A DNA stretch of 64,000 bases, taken from assembly GCA_019417465.1 (NCBI GenBank), contig DXVF01000010.1:16476-80475 (forward strand), given 5' to 3'. The notes beneath the pieces were generated by a model, which searched no databases, was not told the origin of the DNA, and saw only the letters and a list, made by a program, of their open reading frames with translations. Both the position numbers and the translations under genes were made by a program. Shown piece by piece: positions 55,084-63,822 of this stretch (positions within the stretch are counted from its first letter, which is position 1; every line of letters starts with the position of its first letter). The DNA comes from Clostridiales bacterium (lineage in GTDB: Bacteria > Bacillota > Clostridia > TANB77 > CAG-508).

Positions 55084-56508
55084 TTATTTTGTTTCTAGAA
55101 ATTTTACCATTGTTTTAATCATAACTCCTGTAGCACATTTGTCTTCTAAAGCTGTTCCTGCAATATCTAAATGTATCCATGGCATATCTTTCGATAAAAA
55201 TTCAGACAAAAATCCTGCTGCTACACTTGCTCCAGCACTTGATACAGAAGAATTTCCTGCAGAATTTTTTATATCTGCTACTATTGTATCTTTTAGTACT
55301 TTTGTATATTCTTCATTTATAGGAAGTCTCCATATATTTTCATAATTTTGTTCAGATGCTTTTTTAAATTTATCGTAAAATTCATTAGAATTAGAGAAAA
55401 TTCCTGTATAAACATTTCCAAGAGCTTTCGAACATGCTCCTGTTAATGTTGCAATATCAATAATTGATTCCACTTCTTTTTGATTACATGCATATGTAAT
55501 ACCATCGGCTAAAATTAACCTACCTTCTGCATCTGTATTTGTAATTTCAACTGTTTTTCCTGATAACATTGTAATTACATCATCACATTTATATGCATCT
55601 TTACCTATAAGATTTTCAACTACTGGCATAATAGCCATAACATTGCATTTAGCTTTTTTCTTAGCTAAAATAGATATTGTAGCTAGAACACTTGCTGCAC
55701 CCGACATATCTGCTTTTTCTGTTATTTGACTAGTTGATGGTTTTAAACAATATCCACCACTATCATAAATAACACCTTTTCCAATTATAGCTTTAAAAGG
55801 CTCATTTTCTATACCTTTATAACGAAGAATTATTAACTTTGCCTCCTGGTTACTTCCTTTATTTACAGCTAGGATTCCTCCTGCTCCTATTGATTCTAAT
55901 TGTTTATTTCCTAGTATTTCACATTGTATATTTAATTCTTTTGCAATTTGTTTCACATACTCTGTAAAATCTTCTTGTTTCAAATAATTTGATGGCATAT
56001 TAATAAGATTTCTAGCCATATTAACAAACCAAGCTTCTTGAACCTTCTCTAAAATAAATGATTCATCAGTTTCATTTACAATTAAATTAATTTTAGGAAT
56101 GGTAGTTTCTTCTCCTTCTATACCATTAAAATGATAATTAGTTAACAAATATGTTTCTATGAATATATGGACTAAATCATTTTCTTTTATATTTTTATTT
56201 TTTATAGTATTAATGTCTACTAAACAATTTTGATTTAAAATGGAAATATTATTTTTTATTATTGTTTTAAATTTCTTTATAGTAAAATCATTTATATTTC
56301 CTAGACATATAAAAATAAACTTTTTAAAAGAATATTTACCAAGTGTATGAATTATAGTAGCTTTCCCTTCTGTTTTATCAATTAAATCATTAATAGAATA
56401 ATTTAATCTATCTTCTATCTCTTTTGGACAAATTGACTCTTTAAATAAGAATACAACAATATCCTTTTTACTATCCTTATAATCTTTTACATCTGATTTA
56501 CAAAACAT
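55084..56508 (-). CDS. leucyl aminopeptidase (M17)
   Basis: A 474-residue M17 aminopeptidase with an N-terminal macro-like domain and a C-terminal catalytic domain. Metal ligands are visible in GKGVIYDSGGYCLKPS (the classic KG..FDSGG motif with Tyr for Phe), DMSGAASVLAT and NTDAEGRLILADG. Cleaves N-terminal amino acids from peptides. Followed by proS upstream on the same strand, 80 bp apart. Confidence 0.93.
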   Translation of the reverse strand: MFCKSDVKDYKDSKKDIVVFLFKESICPKEIEDRLNYSINDLIDKTEGKATIIHTLGKYSFKKFIFICLGNINDFTIKKFKTIIKNNISILNQNCLVDINTIKNKNIKENDLVHIFIETYLLTNYHFNGIEGEETTIPKINLIVNETDESFILEKVQEAWFVNMARNLINMPSNYLKQEDFTEYVKQIAKELNIQCEILGNKQLESIGAGGILAVNKGSNQEAKLIILRYKGIENEPFKAIIGKGVIYDSGGYCLKPSTSQITEKADMSGAASVLATISILAKKKAKCNVMAIMPVVENLIGKDAYKCDDVITMLSGKTVEITNTDAEGRLILADGITYACNQKEVESIIDIATLTGACSKALGNVYTGIFSNSNEFYDKFKKASEQNYENIWRLPINEEYTKVLKDTIVADIKNSAGNSSVSSAGASVAAGFLSEFLSKDMPWIHLDIAGTALEDKCATGVMIKTMVKFLETK

Positions 56509-56589
56509 ATTATTACATCTCCCCTATCTTTAGAACTTTATTCTACATTTTTAAAACATTATACATCATAAAATTTTTCTTATTTTTAC

Positions 56590-57889
56590 TTAAAATGTAA
56601 TATCTTTTTTGCTCCATTTCATATTTTCTATTTCTTTTACTAAATCTTCTACTGCAAATGTTTTCTTTTGCCCATCTTTTGTCCTTTCTAACTCTATAAA
56701 TCCATCTTCTGTATTATTTCCCATAATTGCAACATATGGAATTCCAAGTATCTTTGCATTTCTTATTTTTTCTCCAATTGAACCTTTTACATCATCTATA
56801 ATAACTTCTATATCTTTATTATTAAATTTTTCATATAGATCTTCTAATTGTTCTTTTTTCTTATCGTTACTAATTAAATATACATAGTATGGTGTAACAG
56901 AAATTGGCAAAGAAAATCCTACTACTTTATCATTCTCTTTTATTACATTGTTTTCATACATTAATCCAAGTACTCTACTAACACCAATTCCATAGCATCC
57001 CATAAAAAATGGTTTGTTATTGTTTTCATTATCTATATAATTTATTCCCATAGATTCTGAATATTTTGTTCCAAGTGCAAAAATATGACCTAATTCAACT
57101 GCTTTTTGTTCTTTTAGTTTTTTAATATCATTTATATTATATACTTCTTTTAAATAGTCTTCAGCATTTTCTTTTTCTAATACTTCGATATTTAAACCTT
57201 GTTTTGAATCATCATCAAAAAGTATTGTATCTTCACCAATTCTAGATAGTGCCATTATCTCTTCTGAATTTTTTCCTCCCATAGAACCATTATCTGCTGC
57301 AACTGCTACTATATCTAATTGTAATTCCTTAAATGCCTTAAAGTATGTTTCTTTTATTTTTTTATAAGTTTTCATCATAGATTCTTCGTCTTTATCAAAA
57401 CTATATAAATCAAACATTAAGAATTCTTTTCCTCTTAGTAAATATCCTCTATTTCTAATTTCGTTTCTAAATTTTGGTCCTATTTGATAAAATACTACTG
57501 GTAATTGCTTATGTGATGTGACTCTATTTTCAATAAAAGTTGTAATTGCTTCTTCTGCAGTTGGTGCTAAACAATAATTTCCTTTATCTGTTTCGGATGT
57601 CATCATAACACCATCTTTAACATATCCATCATATCTACCAGATCTTTTCCAAATTTCTTCTTGCTGTAATAATGGCATTTGTACTTCTATGCAATCTGCC
57701 TTATTAAAATGCTTTTTTATAATTTCTTCAATATTGTCTTGTAACTTTAATGGAATATTATCATATGCATATACTCCGACTTCCATATTGTTTTACTTGA
57801 TTTGTTTGGATTAATATATCTTGTGCTGGATACATTTCATCTAAATTACTTAGTTTTACATTTTTCATTCCCATTTTTGATACTCTCAT
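56590..57889 (-). CDS. proS: prolyl-tRNA synthetase, N-terminus joined by +1 shift at CGG
   Basis: ATG 57889 (RBS AGGAG) opens 37 codons (RVSKMGMKNVKLSNLDEM..) to AGT-CGG-A (57776-57778). Skipping C gives QYGSGVYAYDNIPLKLQDNI and continues to 56590, total 432 residues. Class II motif 2 (FRNEIRNRGYLLRGKEFLMFDLYSF) and motif 3 (GIGVSRVLGL) are intact. This is the short ProS form, without the inserted editing domain. The internal ATG at 57786 lacks an RBS. A T-box leader with a good promoter precedes it. Confidence 0.95.
57776..57778 (-). other. CGG +1 frameshift site, proS
   Basis: Context GGA-AGT-CGG-A. Skipping C gives GSGVYAY, the ProS consensus; in-frame reading stops four codons later. 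Confidence 0.94.
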
Positions 57890-57916
57890 ATTATCATTCT
57901 CCTTTTATTTATTTTT

Positions 57917-57941
57917 GGACAAAGGGACGGTTCTCTTGTCC
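57917..57941. repeat. 25-bp palindromic repeat, copy 3
   Basis: As 37180 but GGACAAAGG; lies between the T-box terminator and the proS start, within the leader transcript. Confidence 0.85.
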
Positions 57942-57973
57942 AATTACCAGTTTTTGTATATATAAATACAAAA

Positions 57974-58187
57974 AGGACAGTACCATAAGGTGTGCTTCTT
58001 GCACGGTACCATCCTCTAATTTTAACTTCTTTCATTTTAACGATATTTAACCGGAAATAGTTTGCTATTTCACTCATAGGTAGGAATTAAATAATGTTAT
58101 TGATAAGTTCTCACTATCCTTATCTCACTTTGAATAAGAGATTATTTAATTATGTCCTAATTAACATTTTTTATATTTAACTTTTAA
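57974..58187 (-). promoter_or_regulatory. T-box leader of proS
   Basis: Minus-strand AGGATGGTACCGTGC (58001-58015) is the T-box; the competing terminator pairs it with GCAC..TGGTACTGTCC, then TTTTTG (57974-58013). Upstream leader to 58187 includes GGTTAAATATCG-like Stem I pieces. Senses uncharged tRNA-Pro (inference from the gene). Confidence 0.88.
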
Positions 58188-58188
58188 T

Positions 58189-58217
58189 ATTTTATCATCT
58201 TTATTTTGTTTTTGCAA
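58189..58217 (-). promoter_or_regulatory. promoter of proS leader
   Basis: TTGCAA (58212-58217), 17-bp spacer, TAAAAT (58189-58194) on the minus strand. Confidence 0.7.
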
Positions 58218-58319
58218 TGAATTTTTACAAATTTTATAGTTTATTTCTTAAAATCTATAGTATATCTGTTCAACTTATGTTATACTAATTTTATATTTTA
58301 TGAAAGGAGCTGAAATTTT

Positions 58320-58577
58320 ATGTCAGAATTGCAAAAAGAAATTCTTAATATGGTTATTGTTTTTAATAATGATACTCTTTTGTCTGTCAAACCTCTCTTA
58401 GAAAAGTTATTAGATACAGAAATATTACGAATTGATTCAAACGCTAATTTAAAAGAAATGGATATTTATGATAAAATAGATGTTTTAAAATCTATTAGAA
58501 TATTAAATACTGATTCTTCAAACATCTCCTACAAAGACGCTATAAATGAGCTAGGTTTGGATGGTGATGAAATATAA
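58320..58577 (+). CDS. antitoxin-like protein paired with RelE-like toxin
   Basis: An 85-residue acidic protein with an N-terminal helix region and a C-terminal DAINELGLDGDEI. Its stop is one base before the ATG of a RelE-like frame, the order and spacing of type II toxin-antitoxin pairs. RBS AAAGGAG. The toxin is broken, so the antitoxin may be a leftover. Confidence 0.7.
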   Translation: MSELQKEILNMVIVFNNDTLLSVKPLLEKLLDTEILRIDSNANLKEMDIYDKIDVLKSIRILNTDSSNISYKDAINELGLDGDEI

Positions 58578-58578
58578 T

Positions 58579-58839
58579 ATGAATTATACAATTAACTTTA
58601 AAACTGAATCAATAAAATTTCTAAAAAACAATCTAAAAAACAACAACTTAGAATTAAACAGGCAATAGATAAACTGCCGAATGGTAACATTAAAAGATTA
58701 GTTGCACTAAAATCTCGGAAATTTATTTCGTCTACGAGTTCGGCAAGTATATAGAATTATTTTTTCTATTGATGAATTTAAAAAATCTATTACTATTATT
58801 CTTATTAATAATCGTGGTGATATCTATAAAAAAATATAA
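58579..58839 (+). pseudogene. RelE-like toxin, frameshifted
   Basis: Three pieces match RelE/ParE mRNA interferases: MNYTINFKTESIKFL, then KKQSKKQQLRIKQAIDKLPN after a missing base at an A6 run (58623-58628), then GNLFRLRV only after skipping C of TCT-CGG-A (58716-58718), and finally YRIIFSIDEF..INNRGDIYKKI with stop 58837-58839. A second CGG (58741-58743, GTT-CGG-CAA) is read in frame to keep YRIIFSID. Mixed lesions mean this is probably decayed, although the first CGG obeys the +1 rule. Confidence 0.65.
58716..58718 (+). other. CGG +1 frameshift site in RelE-like gene
   Basis: Context AAA-TCT-CGG-A. Skipping C gives KSGNLFRLRV, consistent with RelE proteins. The gene is otherwise damaged, so weight it less. 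Confidence 0.6.
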
Positions 58840-58870
58840 TTTTTTCTTATATCTTTTTCACATAATAAAA

Positions 58871-59536
58871 TTAATATTTATCTACAACTTCTCCTTGTTT
58901 TTTATAAATACTATTTTCTTTAACAACACCTCTTACAGAAGAAAGAGGATAAATATTTGTATTTTTTCCTATTACAGTTCCAGGATTTAGTACACTTCCA
59001 CATCCAACTTCTACATTGTCTCCAATCATTGCACCAAATTTTTTTAAACCTGTTTCTATTTTTTTATCTTCACTTTTTACTATAACTAGCTTTTTATCAG
59101 ATTTTACATTAGAAGTTATAGATCCTGCTCCCATATGTGATTTATATCCTAGTATAGAATCTCCAACATAGTTATAATGAGGAACTAAAGCATTATTAAA
59201 TAGTATAACATTTTTAAGTTCTGTAGAATTTCCTACAACTGCATTTTCTCCTACAATTGCATTTTCTCTAATAAATGCACAGTGTCTAACTTCAGCATTT
59301 TTTCCAATTATTGTTGGCCCATTAATGTATGCAGATTCTGCCACTTTTGCAGATTTTGCAATCCATATATTTTCACCTACTTTATCATATTCTTCTTTAT
59401 CCAAACTTTCCCCAAGATTTATGATAAACTCTTTAATCTTAGGCAATACCTCCCATGGATATAAACATCCTTCAAATATATCTTTTGCTATTGTTTCATC
59501 TAAATTGTATAAATTTTTTATTTCACATTCTTTCAT
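58871..59536 (-). CDS. left-handed beta-helix (hexapeptide) nucleotidyl/acyltransferase-like protein
   Basis: A 221-residue protein: a helical N-terminus (LYNLDETIAKDIFEGCLYPWEVLP) followed by about ten hexapeptide turns (IWIAKSAKVAESAYINGPTI, then GAMIGDNVEVGCGSVLNPG). This matches the C-terminal domain of GlmU-like UDP-GlcNAc pyrophosphorylase/acetyltransferases that occur as short proteins in Clostridia. No nucleotidyltransferase domain is present. Probable acyl- or nucleotidyltransferase of sugar metabolism. Confidence 0.8.
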   Translation of the reverse strand: MKECEIKNLYNLDETIAKDIFEGCLYPWEVLPKIKEFIINLGESLDKEEYDKVGENIWIAKSAKVAESAYINGPTIIGKNAEVRHCAFIRENAIVGENAVVGNSTELKNVILFNNALVPHYNYVGDSILGYKSHMGAGSITSNVKSDKKLVIVKSEDKKIETGLKKFGAMIGDNVEVGCGSVLNPGTVIGKNTNIYPLSSVRGVVKENSIYKKQGEVVDKY

Positions 59537-59694
59537 GGTTTTATCTCTCCTTACTTACATCTAGCTCTATTTTGTTTTTTCTAAAATATTTCTTCATATA
59601 ATTTAATATATTTATCTAAATAAGTCAATATGTTTATTAGAGTAATAAATTCGATATTGTTTTAAAAGTATTTTTTTGAATATTTACTCATAAA

Positions 59695-59744
59695 AAGTGA
59701 ATCAAAATCATTAAACCTCTTTATATAATGATTTTGATTCACTT
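59695..59744. terminator. 18-bp inverted repeat terminator
   Basis: AAGTGAATCAAAATCATT (59695-59712) and AATGATTTTGATTCACTT (59727-59744), 14-base loop. It lies in the 59537-59841 gap between two minus-strand genes; nothing else coding is seen in the gap. Confidence 0.7.
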
Positions 59745-59841
59745 CAGAATTTAAATATAAATAATATTTTTATTGATATTATTTTAAATTATTTTATTTT
59801 CTTTTAATTTTAACAAAAACAATCAAAATATATTTTCACTA

Positions 59842-60636
59842 CTAATTTTGTTCATTTAAAGCTCTTGCTGTATTCAAACTTTTTATTATATCTTTTGTTT
59901 TTCTAGTCTTTTCTTCATTTTGTAGTTTATTTTTTCTTTTTTCAGAGTTTTCCATTTTTAATTTATCTTTTTTGTTTGTAGCTTTTGAAAGCTGAATTTT
60001 ATCTTTTTTACCTATTGTTTGTTTTACCTGTTCTTTACTTTTTTGCTTATTCATTTTTATCATTTGTCTTTTCTTTTCTAATTCTATAACATATTCTTCT
60101 AATTTATCAGATTTTACTATACTATAATCTTTATATATTTCATCTTCTAATATTATTCCTAAAAAACATTTTTTATTTTCTAATATACTAGTTGAAAACA
60201 TAGTTTTTAATTTGTTCTGTAGTGATGCCTTTTTGGATGAACCTTTATATAAATCTAATATTCCTTTTCCTGATGGAAGTGCAAAATATACTTTTTTTAA
60301 TTTTCTATCTTCTCTATTACCACAAGCATAAATCGCTTTATATAAATCAAATTGTTTTTCGTTAAAATCAAAACCTGTTTTTATTTTCGTCATTCTTTGA
60401 ACTTCTACTAATTTATTTGTTTTAGAATCTAAAAATTTGATTCTAGTTCCATCTTCATTTATTTTTAACTCACTTTTTTGATTGTTTATTTTTCTCGTAT
60501 ATGCTTCTACATAGGCATTTTTTTCTACCTCTGGTATATAGCTACTTTCTTCTACTATACGAGGTGGTGGCAACTGTTTCATTTCTTTACCTTTTATTTT
60601 ACTTATTACATTCTTAAAAAAGTCTCTTAATCCCAT
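59842..60636 (-). CDS. Lys-rich hypothetical protein, 264 aa
   Basis: The first 180 residues look globular (RVEFLDSKTNKLVEVQ-like strands; KVYFALPSGKGILDLYKGS), the last 80 are highly charged with long Lys/Glu runs (KKRQMIKMNKQKSKEQVKQT) and coiled-coil like. No family recognised. RBS present before ATG. Downstream of ppdK on the same strand but separated by 118 bp. Confidence 0.65.
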   Translation of the reverse strand: MGLRDFFKNVISKIKGKEMKQLPPPRIVEESSYIPEVEKNAYVEAYTRKINNQKSELKINEDGTRIKFLDSKTNKLVEVQRMTKIKTGFDFNEKQFDLYKAIYACGNREDRKLKKVYFALPSGKGILDLYKGSSKKASLQNKLKTMFSTSILENKKCFLGIILEDEIYKDYSIVKSDKLEEYVIELEKKRQMIKMNKQKSKEQVKQTIGKKDKIQLSKATNKKDKLKMENSEKRKNKLQNEEKTRKTKDIIKSLNTARALNEQN

Positions 60637-60754
60637 TTTTATTATCCTTCACTTTCCTATTTTTTGTTGCTATTTAGAATTTTTAAATACTACTTTTCAA
60701 AATATATAGTAGTAAATTTACATGGAGAGTTTTAAAACATGTCTTAATCGATAA

Positions 60755-63382
60755 CTATTTTTCATTTTTTATTGCTGCTTGTGCTGCTGCAAGTCTTGCT
60801 ATTGGAACTCTGTAGGGTGAGCAAGATACATAACTTAATCCTACTTTATGACAAAATTCTATGGTAGGTGGATTTCCTCCATGTTCTCCGCAAATTCCAA
60901 GTTTAATATCTGGTCTTGCTTTTTTTCCAAGTTTAACTGCCATTTCTACTAATTTTCCAACACCGTCTTCATCAATTTTAGCAAATGGATCAAATTCATA
61001 TATTCCTTTATCATAATATGAATTTAAGAATTTACTGGCATCATCACGACTAAATCCAAAGCATAATTGTGTTAAATCATTTGTACCAAATGAGAAAAAT
61101 TCAGCATCCTCTGCAATTTTGTCTGCTATTAAACATGCTCTTGGTATTTCTATCATTGTTCCTACATGATACTTTAAGCTTGTACCAGATCTAATAATTA
61201 TCTCATCTGCAGTATTTGTAATTATATTTTTAACATATTTTAATTCTTTTGAATCACCAATTAGTGGTATCATGATTTCTGGAACGACATCCATCCCTTC
61301 TTTATTAACATTAATTGCTGCCTCTATAATTGCTCTTGTTTGCATCTGGGCTATCTCTGGATAAGTTACATCTAATCTACATCCTCTATGCCCCATCATT
61401 GGATTAAATTCATGTAAATTTACCACTATCTCTTTTAATTCGTCAAAAGTCATTCCCATATCTTTTGCAAGCTGCTTTATTTCCCAATCTTCATGTGGTA
61501 AAAATTCATGTAGTGGTGGGTCTAATAATCTTATTGTTACAGGATATCCTTCCATTGCTCTATATAGTTCTTCAAAATCTCCTCTTTGCATAGGAAGTAA
61601 TCTTGAAAGTGCTTGTTCTCTTTGAGATGGAGTTTTAGCTACTATCATTTCTCTAATTGCTGCAATTCTGTCTTGATCGAAGAACATATGCTCAGTTCTA
61701 CAAAGTCCTATTCCTTCTGCACCAAATTTGTAAGCTTGTTTTGCATCTTTTTCAGTATCTGCATTTGTACGAACACCTAATTTTCTATACGAATCTGCCC
61801 AATTCATTAATGCATGAAAATCGCCAGATAAAGAAGCATCTACTGTTTCTATTTTTTCTCCATATACTATTCCTGTAGAACCATCAAGTGAAATATAATC
61901 ACCTTCATGATAGCTTTTTCCATCAGGTGTAAAAAATACTTTTTCATCTTCATTTATTGTAATATCTCCGACAACCTGCTACACAACATGTTCCCATACC
62001 TCTAGCTACTACTGCAGCATGTGATGTCATTCCACCTCTTATAGTTAAAATTCCATTACATACTACCATTCCTTCTATATCTTCTGGTGAGGTTTCAAGT
62101 CTTACTAAGATTAAGTCTTTTTCTCCGGAATCTGAAAGTTCTCCTGCTCTTTCTGCTGAAAATACTACTTTCCCTGTTGCTGCTCCAGGAGAAGCTGCTA
62201 AGCCTTTTGCTATTACTTTAGCAGATTTTAAACTTTCTTCATCAAAGTTTGGATGTAGTAATTGTTCTAATTGTTTTGGTTCTACTCTTAAAACAGCTTC
62301 TTTTTCTGAAATTTGTCCTTCTTTAACTAAATCTACTGCTATCTTTAAAGCGGCATTTGCTGTACGTTTACCATTTCTTGTTTGAAGAATATATAGTTTT
62401 CCGTGTTCTATAGTAAATTCCATATCTTGCATATCTTTATAATGTGCTTCTAATCTGTGTGCATATCTTACAAAATCATTATATGCTTTTTCATTTACTT
62501 CTTTTAATTTATCCATTGATTCAGGTGTTCTAATTCCTGCAACAACATCTTCACCTTGTGCATTCATTAAAAATTCTCCAAATATTTTGTTTTCACCGGT
62601 TAGCTGGATTACGTGAAAATGCAACACCTGTTCCACAATCATCTCCCATATTTCCAAAAACCATTTCTTGAATATTAACAGCAGTTCCCCAAGAATGTGG
62701 TATATCGTTTAATTTTCTATATGTTATTGCTCTTGGATTATTCCATGAACGAAATACTGCTTTTACAGAATCTATTAATTGTGCTTTAGAATCTTGTGGA
62801 AAATCTTCTCCTATTTGTTCTTTATATATTCCTTTAAATACCTTTACTAAATCCTCTAAATCGTTTGCATCCATATCTGTATCTAGAGTAAGACCTCTTT
62901 GCATTTTTTTAGTATCTATCGCTTTTTCAAATAAACTTTTTGGTATTTCTTTTACAACATCACTATACATCTGAATAAATCTTCTATAGCTATCATAAGC
63001 AAATCTTCTGTTTTTCTCAGCTAGAGTTTTAACTACTTCATCATTAATTCCCAAGTTTAATATAGTATCCATCATTCCTGGCATAGATGCTCTTGCACCT
63101 GATCTTACAGATACAAGTAGTGGATTTTCCTTACTTCCTAAAACTTTTCCAGTTTCTTTTTCTAATTTGCTAAGTGCATCATATATTTGATTTATTATTT
63201 TTTCTGAAATTTTCTCATCATTTGCATAATATTCGTTACAGCTTTCAGTTGTTATTGTAAAACCTCCGTGGAATTGGCATTCCAAGATTAGTCATTTCTG
63301 CTAAATTTGCTCCTTTTCCTCCTAACAATTCTCTCATATTTGCATTTCCTTCTTGAAAAAGGTATACATATTTTTTATCCAT
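60755..63382 (-). CDS. ppdK: pyruvate, phosphate dikinase needing three +1 shifts at CGG
   Basis: PPDK interconverts pyruvate, ATP and Pi with PEP, AMP and PPi. From ATG 63382, 38 codons run to CCA-CGG-A (63266-63268), 223 to AAC-CGG-T (62596-62598), 209 to TGT-CGG-A (61968-61970), 404 to the stop: 874 residues, the family length. The shifts restore GMPIPGGFTITTE, NPANGENKIFGEF and CVAGCGDITINEDEK, each highly conserved. The phospho-histidine segment GGMTSHAAVVARGMG and the C-terminal PEP-binding domain (GICGEHGGNPP) are intact. The ORF scan shows it as four pieces. Major clostridial glycolytic enzyme, so efficient shifting is implied. Confidence 0.96.
61968..61970 (-). other. CGG +1 frameshift site 3 in ppdK
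   Basis: Context GGT-TGT-CGG-A. Skipping C gives AGCGDITIN. Confidence 0.95.
62596..62598 (-). other. CGG +1 frameshift site 2 in ppdK
   Basis: Context GCT-AAC-CGG-TGA. Skipping C gives NGENKIFGEF; unshifted reading stops at the TGA immediately after the CGG. Confidence 0.96.
63266..63268 (-). other. CGG +1 frameshift site 1 in ppdK
   Basis: Context ATT-CCA-CGG-AGG. Skipping C gives PIPGGFTITTE. The only site whose preceding codon ends in A. Confidence 0.93.
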
Positions 63383-63499
63383 TTTTGTTTTCCTCCTTGT
63401 TATTATTCTTTCGTAAATTTGCTTTTATTATAACATAAATTTTAATTTTTCAATATGCAAAAAAGTAGATAATAGAAATTTATATCATAATTACACATT

Positions 63500-63640
63500 C
63501 TATTTTTTATTTAACATATCTTTAAATTTTTCTGCACCTTTGGTAGATTCTTGTAATCCATATGGATCAACATATACAATTTTATTATTAAAATAAAATT
63601 TAATAGCACTATGGAATAAAACTTCAACATTTTCTAACAT
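63500..63640 (-). CDS. 46-aa N-terminal fragment resembling an MBL-fold hydrolase
   Basis: A short ORF with a strong RBS (AAAGGAGG) reading MLENVEVLFHSAIKFYFNNK then VYVDPYG, which resembles the first strands of MBL-fold hydrolases like the one at 1-486. It ends before the HxHxDH metal motif with a proper stop. Either a truncated gene or an independent small protein. Confidence 0.5.
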   Translation of the reverse strand: MLENVEVLFHSAIKFYFNNKIVYVDPYGLQESTKGAEKFKDMLNKK

Positions 63641-63822
63641 ACTCTTATCCTCCTTTTATTGTCTTACTTACAATATACCTCGATTTTATTTTCTCTATTA
63701 TCATTATTTTCTCATATTTTTTTCTGTTAAAATAATACCATAAAATGCGATATTTTACAATTATTAAAACGATAAGTTTTTCAAACAAACTTTGCATTTC
63801 TTAAGATTTTTCTTTTTATTTC

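Noticed and set aside
57886..58077. 63-aa ORF on the minus strand upstream of proS
   Set aside because: It overlaps the T-box antiterminator/terminator and a palindromic repeat and has no family resemblance.
4548..63382. Sequencing or assembly errors, or ordinary pseudogenes, as cause of the broken core genes
   Set aside because: All 15 lesions are a C placed exactly before an in-frame GGN codon, none elsewhere, in genes with otherwise intact conserved sequence. Random errors would hit any frame position and any residue and would include deletions.
4548..63382. Reassignment of CGG to another amino acid
   Set aside because: Reading CGG as any single amino acid leaves the downstream frame wrong and hits a stop soon after. 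Only a change of frame restores homology.
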